DNA from: Candidatus Pelagibacterales bacterium
GTDB lineage: Bacteria > Pseudomonadota > Alphaproteobacteria > Pelagibacterales > Pelagibacteraceae
Direction: 5' to 3'
Assembly (NCBI GenBank): GCA_016882185.1
Contig: VHCC01000018.1
Coordinates: 1-11,257 of the forward strand
DNA: 11,257 nucleotides
In this document: positions 1-6,375 of the stretch, piece after piece
Layout of the letters: the number at the start of each line of letters is the position of its first letter
How positions within the stretch are numbered: position 1 is the stretch's first letter
Notes under the pieces: generated by a model
Databases searched by the model: none
Told to the model about the DNA's origin: nothing
What the model saw: the letters and a program-made list of their open reading frames with translations, nothing else
Program-made: the position numbers and the translations under genes

Positions 1-209
1 AAATTTTTTATTTTATTTTCAAAAATTTTATTACATTCATCTGCAACAAAAAATCTCAGAAATGGTTTAAGTTCTAGATCCTGAACATCGATCGATGAAA
101 ATTTTTTTATAAGTTCACCAATGGCAGCTTGTGAAATATTTATAGAAATTAATCTTTTGCTTTGCGGATGTGATGTAATTTCTAATCCTTTTATATTTTC
201 AAATGACAT
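1..209 (-). CDS. Unrecognised protein, N-terminal 69 residues (runs off window)
   Basis: An open frame starts with ATG at 209 and reads leftward without a stop to the window edge, so only the N-terminus is seen. It begins MSFENIKGLEITSHPQSK and includes the segment ELKPFLRFFVADECNKIF. There is no signal peptide, no membrane segment and no motif I recognise, so I assign no function. The start codon directly abuts the stop codon of azlD (210-212), with no spacer. It is therefore most likely the fourth gene of the LysE-azlC-azlD transcript and probably translated by coupling or reinitiation, since there is no Shine-Dalgarno sequence. Composition resembles its neighbours. That it is a real gene is fairly sure, because of the tight junction and 69 open codons; its identity is not. 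Confidence 0.7.
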   Translation of the reverse strand, partial: MSFENIKGLEITSHPQSKRLISINISQAAIGELIKKFSSIDVQDLELKPFLRFFVADECNKIFENKIKN

Positions 210-539
210 TTAATTAAAATATAAATTAAGTATACCAAATAAAATTACACCAAATAAAGAGGAAAAAAGTACATTTTTTTTACTAACAAACAGAACAACA
301 ATTGTTATTCCAGCCGCTAAAAGTCTTATTGTAGTAGATGTTTGCTCCAACGCACCAACAGGGTGAATAAATATTCGTGCAATCAGCGCAGCTAAAATTC
401 CATAAGAAATACATGATACAAATTTAAATAATTTTCCTTCTTCGTTGACAAAATCTGATGAAAAAACTCCTAAAAATCTCGGTAAATAAGTTGCAAAAGC
501 TGTTAAAAGAATTGCTAAATAAATATAAGTTTCAGACAT
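210..539 (-). CDS. azlD: AzlD-family branched-chain amino acid transport protein (small subunit)
   Basis: A 109-residue, almost wholly hydrophobic protein with about four predicted membrane segments (roughly residues 5-25, 40-58, 66-85 and 88-107). The segment TYLPR (residues 17-21) at the end of the first helix is typical of AzlD. AzlD proteins are about 100-110 residues and work with AzlC in the inner membrane; the C. glutamicum homologue pair BrnFE exports Ile, Leu, Val and methionine (established knowledge). It lies three bases after azlC, the usual gene order. An AGG in TTAGGTAAATA just before the ATG is at best a weak ribosome binding site. Substrate and direction are not shown by the sequence. 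The family call is secure because small size, hydrophobicity and the azlC neighbour all agree. Confidence 0.9.
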   Translation of the reverse strand: MSETYIYLAILLTAFATYLPRFLGVFSSDFVNEEGKLFKFVSCISYGILAALIARIFIHPVGALEQTSTTIRLLAAGITIVVLFVSKKNVLFSSLFGVILFGILNLYFN

Positions 540-542
540 TAT

Positions 543-1238
543 TTACCTAATAAAAATAAAATAGGAAATTATTCCAGAAATAGTTCCAGCAAGTAACACT
601 GACCAATCTGGGGTTACTAAAAAAAGAATTGGTGCCAAAATAACTGATAAAAAAACAGTAGCCACAATATGTGATTTATTTAAAACCGAAACAATCATGC
701 ACATAAAATAAATTGGATTTAAAAATATTAAAGCAACAAAAACTTTAGCACTTAAAATACCAGCAGCATAAAATCCTAAAACAGTAGCAAGTGTAGATAA
801 AATCCAAAGCGTCGATCCAAGACCTAAAAAAAAACTAAAACGACTTTCCTTTGTAATTTTATCATAATTAGAAAGCATATAAACCCAACTAGTAACAGCA
901 ATAAAATGTGCCAAAAAATAATAATGCCATCTCGGTCTACTTTTTTGTCTTATAACCGGAACAAGATTTACTGTCATAGGGTACAATCTGGCGTTTGTTA
1001 AAAAAACAGCTATTAAAATATTTAGCAAAGTCCCATTTACTATTAAAGTTTCAGCCATGACTACCTGGCCAGGTAAAGCAAAACCAATCAAGGTCGATAA
1101 AAAACTTTGTATTGCGTTTAATCCAGAATTTTTAAAGAGAGCACCTAAAGCAAAAAAACTTGCTACAAGACTAATTCCTGGGATACCAAGCGCTGCAAAA
1201 CACCCCTTTTTAAAATTATTATCAAAGGTATTATTCAT
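543..1238 (-). CDS. azlC: AzlC-family branched-chain amino acid permease (large subunit)
   Basis: A 231-residue polytopic inner-membrane protein, the usual AzlC length. After a short polar N-terminus come hydrophobic segments at about 15-36, 40-57, 68-82, 107-122, 133-160, 165-185 and 190-228. The conserved early region is visible as FALPGQ (53-58) and TNARLYPM (81-88), matching the family pattern of a Gln-containing loop followed by an Asn-x-Arg segment. AzlC pairs with AzlD to move branched-chain amino acids, in known cases outward (BrnF in C. glutamicum, which also handles methionine). Its ATG overlaps the stop of the upstream LysE-type gene by four bases (ATGA), so the two are translationally coupled. 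No Shine-Dalgarno sequence is visible. Actual substrate is unknown; methionine is attractive only because of the divergent methionine operon. Confidence 0.92.
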   Translation of the reverse strand: MNNTFDNNFKKGCFAALGIPGISLVASFFALGALFKNSGLNAIQSFLSTLIGFALPGQVVMAETLIVNGTLLNILIAVFLTNARLYPMTVNLVPVIRQKSRPRWHYYFLAHFIAVTSWVYMLSNYDKITKESRFSFFLGLGSTLWILSTLATVLGFYAAGILSAKVFVALIFLNPIYFMCMIVSVLNKSHIVATVFLSVILAPILFLVTPDWSVLLAGTISGIISYFIFIR

Positions 1239-1852
1239 AAATTAATTTTTGTGCTCAAAATTTTATAGGCAAGAAATAATAAGGCACATCCTGATAATCT
1301 ACTTATTAAATTTGGATAATTTTTTAAAAAAATTGCTATTCGACTTGAAACCCCAGCATAAATTGTTAAAAAAAAAAAATCTAAAAATACGTGTGTTGTC
1401 ATTAAAATAACAAAATGAAGTATAAAATTATTATTTGGATTTAAAAAAGTTGGGAACATTACAACAAAAAAAACAATTGCTCCTGGGCTAAATAAAGCAG
1501 AAATAAATCCATCTTTAAACAAATCGAAAGCTGATCGAGTTCCAAATGTCTTATCAATAGTAACGCTGGTTTTTCTTGTTAAAAACTTTATTGCTAAGTA
1601 AATTAAATATAATCCGCCTATCCATTTAAAAATATCTAAAATTTCTGGATTAGGCTTCATCAAAGCATAAACTCCAAATGTTGCTAAAATCATCTGAATT
1701 GCATTCGCCGATACATCTCCCAAGCCAGTCCATAGACTTTTTGGAAAACCATAATTCATAGAATTAGTTATAATTAAAATTCTTTGTGGTCCTGGCGTGA
1801 TAAATAAAATAGTAATTAATTGAACAAAAAGTAAATAATTATTTGGAATCAT
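1235..1852 (-). CDS. LysE/RhtB-family amino acid exporter
   Basis: A 205-residue protein with about six membrane segments, the standard size of the LysE/RhtB superfamily. The hallmark TPGP lies at residues 19-22 in the first helix, and the second conserved block, GLYLIYLAIK (80-89), ends the third helix. Members export single amino acids such as lysine, threonine, homoserine, leucine or methionine from the cytoplasm; substrate cannot be read from sequence, so no symbol is given. It is the first gene of a minus-strand cluster with azlC, azlD and a further gene, sharing an ATGA overlap with azlC. It diverges from metF across 181 bases. A possible minus-strand -10 (TATAGA, complement of 1866-1871) would give a leader of only a few bases; this is weak. 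No Shine-Dalgarno sequence is seen. Confidence 0.9.
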   Translation of the reverse strand: MIPNNYLLFVQLITILFITPGPQRILIITNSMNYGFPKSLWTGLGDVSANAIQMILATFGVYALMKPNPEILDIFKWIGGLYLIYLAIKFLTRKTSVTIDKTFGTRSAFDLFKDGFISALFSPGAIVFFVVMFPTFLNPNNNFILHFVILMTTHVFLDFFFLTIYAGVSSRIAIFLKNYPNLISRLSGCALLFLAYKILSTKINL

Positions 1853-1871
1853 CTGTAAATTGAGATCTATA

Positions 1872-1900
1872 TTGACTATTTATCTTAATAAAGTTATTTA
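1872..1900 (+). promoter_or_regulatory. Putative sigma-70 promoter of metF-metE-metZ
   Basis: TTGACT (1872-1877) fits a -35 box at five of six positions. Seventeen bases later TATTTA (1895-1900) is a weaker -10. The predicted transcription start, about 1906-1908, coincides with the first base of the aptamer P1 stem, the geometry expected for a riboswitch leader. In such AT-rich DNA chance matches are common, so the support is mainly positional. Confidence 0.45.
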
Positions 1901-1907
1901 ACTATTT

Positions 1908-1960
1908 AGCGCTGAGTTATTTCTACTTGCGAGCGCTTTATAAATCCAGCTAAAGCGAAG
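1908..1960 (+). promoter_or_regulatory. SAM-II riboswitch aptamer
   Basis: This matches the SAM-II (metA-type) aptamer as I remember its consensus. P1 is AGCGCT (1908-1913) pairing with AGCGCT (1932-1937). The loop begins GAGTTA and ends in CTTGC just before the P1 3' strand, as in the consensus CTTGCAAGCGC. The 3' part, TAAATCCAGCTAAA (1941-1954), matches the conserved TAAAnnnAGCTAAA. The H-type pseudoknot can be drawn: TTGC (1927-1930) pairs with G1949, C1950, A1952 and A1953, leaving U1951 extruded like the U that joins the ligand-site triple in the known structure. TTC (1921-1923) pairs with GAA (1957-1959). SAM-II binds S-adenosylmethionine and normally lowers expression of methionine genes. 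It sits 74 bases upstream of metF and is followed by an intrinsic terminator, so control is probably by transcription attenuation. Confidence 0.92.
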
Positions 1961-1983
1961 CATTAATAACCGCCGCTTTATCT
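1948..1983 (+). promoter_or_regulatory. Candidate antiterminator stem of the SAM-II switch
   Basis: Bases 1948-1957 (AGCTAAAGCG) are complementary at nine of ten positions to 1974-1983 (CGCTTTATCT), with one C-U mismatch. The left strand is the aptamer's 3' pseudoknot strand. The right strand is the terminator loop plus the last base of its 5' arm. Forming this stem would bury the terminator 5' arm (1968-1974) inside a 16-base loop, so it should exclude the terminator. SAM binding would lock the left strand in P2 and release the terminator. This is inferred from base pairing only. Confidence 0.55.
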
Positions 1984-1995
1984 GGTGGTTTTTTT
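1968..1995 (+). terminator. Intrinsic terminator in the metF leader (riboswitch expression platform)
   Basis: AACCGCC (1968-1974) pairs with GGTGGTT (1984-1990), seven pairs including one G-U, around a nine-base loop. A run of seven T (1989-1995) follows, partly overlapping the 3' arm. This is an unusually GC-rich patch for the window and starts eight bases after the aptamer. It lies 38 bases before the metF start, so it would stop transcription of the operon before any coding sequence. Confidence 0.85.
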
Positions 1996-2016
1996 AGAAA
2001 AAATTTCAAAAAAACC
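1987..2016 (+). repeat. Perfect 9-bp inverted repeat after the terminator
   Basis: GGTTTTTTT (1987-1995) is exactly complementary to AAAAAAACC (2008-2016), separated by 12 bases. The left half is the terminator's 3' arm end and T-run. On a read-through transcript it could form a weak A-U hairpin 17 bases before the metF ATG. In A/T-run-rich DNA it may be chance. Confidence 0.3.
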
Positions 2017-2033
2017 TTTGTTTAAATAAGATT

Positions 2034-2921
2034 ATGAGCAAAGATTTGAATATTAGTTTTGAATTCTTCCCTGCTAAAGATGAAGTAGGTCACGAAAATC
2101 TATGGCACAGTCTAGAAAAGCTTGAACAATTTTCACCTAAATTTGTCTCAGTTACTTTTGGTGCTGGCGGAGGTGAAAGAGATAAAAGCGATTTTCTGGT
2201 TAAAAAAATAAGTAAAAAATCAAATACTCCAGTTGCGGGACATCTTACTTGTGTTGATATGAGTAAAAATGAAATCAACTCAATTGCACTTGATTGGTTA
2301 AACAATGGAATAAATAAAATTGTTGCATTACGGGGGGATGTTAGAAAAAAAGATTCAAAATATGTGCCCCATAAAAATGGTTATGAAAATGCTGCAGATA
2401 TGGTGAATGGATTAAAAAAATTAGGTAATTTTCACATTGCAGTTGCAGGATATCCAGAAAAGCATCCGGACTCAGAAAATGAGACAAAGGATCTGGAAAA
2501 TTTAAAAAATAAAGTTGATCAAGGAGCAGATAAGATTATTACTCAGTTTTTTTTTAATGATGAAAAATTTTTAAAATTTAGAGATAAAGCAATATCTCTA
2601 GGAATTAAAATTCCAATAATTCCAGGTATTCTCCCAATAGATAATTTTGAAAAAATAAAGAATTTTAGCAAAAAATGCGGTACTTCAATTCCGATTTGGG
2701 TTGAAGAGGAGTTTGCTGGCTTAGAGAATGATAATGAAGTTCAAAAAATTGTAGGGGCAAGTATTGCATGTGACTTAGTTAAAAAATTACAATTAGAAGG
2801 TGTTAATGAATTTCATTTTTATACACTTAATAAATATGAGCTTAGCTACGCAGTATGCAAAAGATTGATTGCAGATAAAACAAAAATAAAAATTAACCAA
2901 CTTAAGGAGTTAAATGTATGA
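2034..2921 (+). CDS. metF: 5,10-methylenetetrahydrofolate reductase
   Basis: A 295-residue cytoplasmic flavoprotein of the usual bacterial MetF length, reducing 5,10-methylene-THF to 5-methyl-THF. The MetF TIM-barrel motifs occur in order: FEFFPAKDE at 9-17 (containing the conserved Glu), VSVTFGAGGGERD, the AGHLTC strand, ALRGD, the QFFF strand and PGILPI. It is the first gene after the SAM-II leader. The ATG at 2034 is chosen because the family N-terminus begins just before the FEFFP strand; no good Shine-Dalgarno sequence precedes it (only an A-rich stretch). Its stop overlaps the metE start as ATGA, and its last codons carry the metE ribosome binding site. Its product is the methyl donor for the next gene, so expression is expected to fall when SAM is abundant. 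Confidence 0.96.
   Translation: MSKDLNISFEFFPAKDEVGHENLWHSLEKLEQFSPKFVSVTFGAGGGERDKSDFLVKKISKKSNTPVAGHLTCVDMSKNEINSIALDWLNNGINKIVALRGDVRKKDSKYVPHKNGYENAADMVNGLKKLGNFHIAVAGYPEKHPDSENETKDLENLKNKVDQGADKIITQFFFNDEKFLKFRDKAISLGIKIPIIPGILPIDNFEKIKNFSKKCGTSIPIWVEEEFAGLENDNEVQKIVGASIACDLVKKLQLEGVNEFHFYTLNKYELSYAVCKRLIADKTKIKINQLKELNV
2904..2909 (+). promoter_or_regulatory. Strong Shine-Dalgarno site for metE
   Basis: AAGGAG lies within the last codons of metF, eight bases before the metE ATG at 2918. It is the only near-consensus ribosome binding site I find at any start in the window, and it fixes the metE start at the ATGA overlap. Confidence 0.8.
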
Positions 2922-5200
2922 CAATTAAAGTTAATTGTATTGGATATCCAAGAATAGGACCGAAAAGAGAATTAAAGAATGCTTTAGAAAAATATTGGAA
3001 ATCTGAAATTTCTGAGGGCGATTTATTAAAGTGTGCTAGTGAATTAAAAAAAAATAACTGGCAAACACAAAAAGATAATGGGGTTGATTATATTTGTTCA
3101 AATGATTTTTCATTTTACGATCAAGTTTTAGATACAATTTGTTTAGTAGGTTCAATTCCTGAAAGATATAAACATAAAGACGATAAAGTTTCTTTTAAAA
3201 CTTATTTTGCAATGGCACGTGGCTCTCAAACAAAAGATTTGGATGTTCCTGCGCTTGAAATGACAAAATGGTTTGACACTAATTATCATTACTTGGTGCC
3301 AGAATTTTCAAAAAATCAAAAATTTAAGTTGAGTTCAAATAAACCCTTTGATGAATTTGATGAGGCTAAAAAATTAGGCTTTAATACAAAGCCAATTATT
3401 TTAGGACCTCTTACTTTTTTAAGTCTTGGAAAAACTACAGATGAGTCTTTCAAAAGTATTGATTTATTAGATAATTTACTTCCAGTTTATGCAGAAATCT
3501 TATCTGGCTTAAATAAGAAAGGTGCTGAATGGATACAAATAGATGAGCCTATTTTAGTAAAAAATCAAAATGCTGATTTTACTAAATTAATCAAAAAAAC
3601 TTTAAATCAGTTAAAAAAATTTGCAGGTTCATCTAAAATTATCTTAACAACTTACTTTGAAAAACTAGACTCTGAAATTGAAAAAGAAATTTTAGAAAGC
3701 GATGTAGATGGAATTCATCTTGATTTAATTCGTGGAAAAATCTCAAATATAAATTCTTTAAAAAATATTAATAAAATAATTTCTATTGGAATTATTGATG
3801 GAAGAAATATTTGGAAATCTGATGTTAATAAAAAAATTGAGCAAGTAACGGAGTATTCAAAATTTATTAAAAATTTATGGATATCCTCTTCTTGTCCGTT
3901 ATTGCACACTCCTTATGACTTAGGATTAGAGACCAAAGTTCCAGAAAAAATTAGGAAGTGGCTTTCATTTTCTAAACAAAAACTAATCGAACTTAATAAT
4001 ATTAAAATTTCATTAAACAAAGGTAATAATGAAATCAAAAATTACTTAGATGAGAATAAAAAAGATATCACAAGTAGAGCAACATCTGAGTTAATTCATG
4101 ATGATAAAGTTAAACACAGAGCTAAAAATATTACAACACAGATTTTAAATAGAAAATCTAACTTTGTTAAAAGATCTGAGGTACAAACTAAGGTATTTAA
4201 ATTACCTTTGTATCCAACAACAACTATTGGATCTTTTCCTCAAACATCCGATGTAAGGAATGCCAGAGCTAAATTTAAAAAAAATGAATTAAGCTTAAAA
4301 GAATATGAAGATTTTCTTAAAACAAAAACAATCGATGCTATTAAAAAACAAGAACAAATTGACATTGACGTTATTGTCCATGGAGAATTTGAAAGAAATG
4401 ACATGGTTGAATACTTCGGTGAACAACTTAAAGGCTTTACATTTACATCTAGTGGCTGGGTTCAAAGTTATGGTTCACGATGTGTAAAACCACCGATTAT
4501 TTTTGGAGATGTTTCTCGTCCAGAATCTATGACTGTGCAATGGTCAAAATTTGCTCAAGAGCAAACTAAGAAAATTGTTAAAGGCATGTTAACTGGTCCA
4601 ATAACTATTTTACAATGGTCTTTTGTTAGAGATGATCAGCCAAGAAAAGATACAGCATTACAAATTGCTTTTGCAATAAGAGATGAGGTTGAAGATCTTG
4701 AAAAAAATGGAATTAAAATGATTCAAATTGACGAACCTGCTTTGAGAGAAGGTTTGCCTCTAAAGAAAAATGATTGGAAACAATACTTAGATTGGGCTGT
4801 TAAAGCTTTCCAAATTTCTGCCGCTATTGCTAAAGATGAAACTCAAATACACACACATATGTGTTACGCTGAATTTGAAGATATTATTGATGCAATTGCT
4901 GCCTTAGATGCTGATGTTATCTCCATAGAAACATCAAGATCGAGAATGGAATTATTAAAAACATTTGAAAAGTTTAAATATCCAAATGAAGTGGGGCCTG
5001 GTGTTTATGACATCCATTCTCCTAGGGTTCCTAATAAAAATGAGATGAAAGAACTGATTCAAAAAGCATCTAAGTTAATTGATAAGAAAAGAATTTGGGT
5101 AAATCCAGATTGCGGACTTAAAACTAGAGGCTGGCCGGAAACAATAGCTGCACTTGAAACAATGGTTAAGGCGGCTAAGGAATTAAGAACTGAAAAATGA
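2918..5200 (+). CDS. metE: Cobalamin-independent methionine synthase
   Basis: A 760-residue enzyme of full MetE length that transfers the methyl group of 5-methyl-THF (polyglutamate) directly to homocysteine, needing zinc but no B12. The N-terminal barrel opens with GYPRIGPKRELKNALEKYW (about 8-26). The C-terminal catalytic barrel starts near PTTTIGSFPQT. The four zinc ligands of E. coli MetE (His641, Cys643, Glu665, Cys726) appear at exactly the same spacing: His647 and Cys649 in HTHMCYAEF, Glu671 in SIETSRSR, and Cys732 in NPDCGLKTRGWPE. VHGEFERNDMVEYFG and IQIDEPALREG are typical substrate-binding segments. Overlaps of four bases with metF and metZ show one coupled transcript. No frameshift or missing residue is seen, so it should be functional. 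Confidence 0.97.
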   Translation: MTIKVNCIGYPRIGPKRELKNALEKYWKSEISEGDLLKCASELKKNNWQTQKDNGVDYICSNDFSFYDQVLDTICLVGSIPERYKHKDDKVSFKTYFAMARGSQTKDLDVPALEMTKWFDTNYHYLVPEFSKNQKFKLSSNKPFDEFDEAKKLGFNTKPIILGPLTFLSLGKTTDESFKSIDLLDNLLPVYAEILSGLNKKGAEWIQIDEPILVKNQNADFTKLIKKTLNQLKKFAGSSKIILTTYFEKLDSEIEKEILESDVDGIHLDLIRGKISNINSLKNINKIISIGIIDGRNIWKSDVNKKIEQVTEYSKFIKNLWISSSCPLLHTPYDLGLETKVPEKIRKWLSFSKQKLIELNNIKISLNKGNNEIKNYLDENKKDITSRATSELIHDDKVKHRAKNITTQILNRKSNFVKRSEVQTKVFKLPLYPTTTIGSFPQTSDVRNARAKFKKNELSLKEYEDFLKTKTIDAIKKQEQIDIDVIVHGEFERNDMVEYFGEQLKGFTFTSSGWVQSYGSRCVKPPIIFGDVSRPESMTVQWSKFAQEQTKKIVKGMLTGPITILQWSFVRDDQPRKDTALQIAFAIRDEVEDLEKNGIKMIQIDEPALREGLPLKKNDWKQYLDWAVKAFQISAAIAKDETQIHTHMCYAEFEDIIDAIAALDADVISIETSRSRMELLKTFEKFKYPNEVGPGVYDIHSPRVPNKNEMKELIQKASKLIDKKRIWVNPDCGLKTRGWPETIAALETMVKAAKELRTEK

Positions 5201-6372
5201 AGAAAACAAAACTTGGAATTAACACAAATTTAATTCGCGGAGGATTAAATAGAAGTCAGTTTAATGAGACCTCTGAAGCGTTATTTTTAACATCAGGATT
5301 TGTTTATGATAGCGCTGAGCAAGCTGAAGCTATTTTTAAAGGTAGTAAGAAAGGTTTTCAGTATACTCGTTACTCAAATCCTACCGTTGAAACTTTTGAA
5401 AAAAGGTTAGCACTGCTCGATGGTTCTGAGGATTGTTTCGCAACAGCAAGTGGAATGGCTGCTGTATTCTTTTCACTAATGTGTCAATTAAGAGCTGGAG
5501 ATCATTTAGTTTCATCGGCTGCTTTATTTGGGTCTTGCAAAGAAATCGTAAAAAATATTCTCCCTCGATATGGTATTGAAGTAACATTTGTGGATGGAAA
5601 AAATTTAAATGAATGGAAAAAAGCTATAAAAAAAAATACGAAAATTTTTTTCTTTGAAACCCCTTCAAATCCACTTTTAGAATTAGTTGATATTAAAGCA
5701 GTTTGCAATATTGCTAAAAAACATAGAATTAAAACTGTTGTAGATAACATTTTTGCAAGTCCTGTTCTGCAAAAGCCGGTTTCGCTGGGCGCAGATGTTA
5801 TTGTATATTCCGGTACAAAACATATTGATGGGCAAGGAAGAGTACTTGGTGGAGCTATATTATCCTCAAAAAAATTTAAGGAAAATATACTTAAACCTTT
5901 TTTGAGACATACTGGTCCATCTATTAGTCCTTTTAATGCCTGGGTTTTGTTAAAGGGTTTAGAAACTGTCAAAATTAGAGTGGAAGCACAATCAAATGCT
6001 GCTTTAGAAATTGCAGAATTCTTAAATAAACATTCTAAGATTGAAAAAGTATTTTATCCATTTTTAAAAAACTTTTCTCAATATTCCCTTGCTAGAAAAC
6101 AACAAACCCTTGGCGGAACAATTTTAAGTTTTAAAATTCGAGGTAAAAAGAAAGAAGCCTTTAAATTTATTAATAAATTAAGAATATTTGATATCTCTAA
6201 TAATTTAGGTGACACAAAATCTATTGTAACTCATCCAACTACAACTACCCATCGTGTTTTAAGTGAAAAAGATAGATTATCTCTTGGTATTACTGAAAAT
6301 TTAATAAGACTTTCAATTGGTTTAGAAACAGTTTCTGATCTTAAAAAAGATATTACTGCAGCGTTAAAATAA
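5197..6372 (+). CDS. metZ: O-succinylhomoserine sulfhydrylase (PLP enzyme)
   Basis: A 391-residue member of the Cys/Met-metabolism PLP family. It should make homocysteine from O-succinylhomoserine (or O-acetylhomoserine) and sulfide in the cytoplasm. The N-terminal block NETSEALFLTSGFVYDSAEQAE is characteristic of the MetZ branch rather than MetB or MetY. YTRYSNPT (about 56-63) and ATASGMAAV (82-90) help bind cofactor and substrate. ETPSNP and VDNIFASP (residues 182-189, with the PLP-ring Asp) follow, and the Schiff-base lysine is K208 in YSGTKHIDGQGR. It begins at an ATGA overlap with the metE stop; an AAGGA lies 15 bases upstream, rather far to be a good site. It provides homocysteine for MetE. 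Succinyl versus acetyl ester preference cannot be proven here, as no metA or metX is in the window. Confidence 0.92.
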   Translation: MKKTKLGINTNLIRGGLNRSQFNETSEALFLTSGFVYDSAEQAEAIFKGSKKGFQYTRYSNPTVETFEKRLALLDGSEDCFATASGMAAVFFSLMCQLRAGDHLVSSAALFGSCKEIVKNILPRYGIEVTFVDGKNLNEWKKAIKKNTKIFFFETPSNPLLELVDIKAVCNIAKKHRIKTVVDNIFASPVLQKPVSLGADVIVYSGTKHIDGQGRVLGGAILSSKKFKENILKPFLRHTGPSISPFNAWVLLKGLETVKIRVEAQSNAALEIAEFLNKHSKIEKVFYPFLKNFSQYSLARKQQTLGGTILSFKIRGKKKEAFKFINKLRIFDISNNLGDTKSIVTHPTTTTHRVLSEKDRLSLGITENLIRLSIGLETVSDLKKDITAALK

Positions 6373-6375
6373 AAA

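Noticed and set aside
1..209. Assignment of the partial left-edge protein to a dioxygenase or other enzyme family
   Set aside because: No metal-binding or catalytic motif is visible in 69 residues, so any name would be a guess.
1057..1245. 62-codon plus-strand open frame
   Set aside because: It lies antisense inside azlC and has no family features; azlC is clearly the real gene.
1996..2033. A possible second SAM aptamer (SAM-V) in tandem after the SAM-II terminator, as known in marine bacteria
   Set aside because: Only 38 bases remain before metF, they are almost all A/T with no GC stem, and the conserved AGCTAA-type core does not recur.
2090..2305. 71-codon minus-strand open frame opposite metF
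   Set aside because: It is antisense to conserved MetF motifs and has no start signal or recognisable domain.
4305..4487. 60-codon plus-strand open frame within metE
   Set aside because: It is an out-of-frame reading of the conserved MetE catalytic domain, Lys- and Leu-rich with no identity of its own.
5502..5972. 156-codon minus-strand open frame
   Set aside because: It is the antisense shadow of metZ, whose catalytic motifs cover the same stretch.
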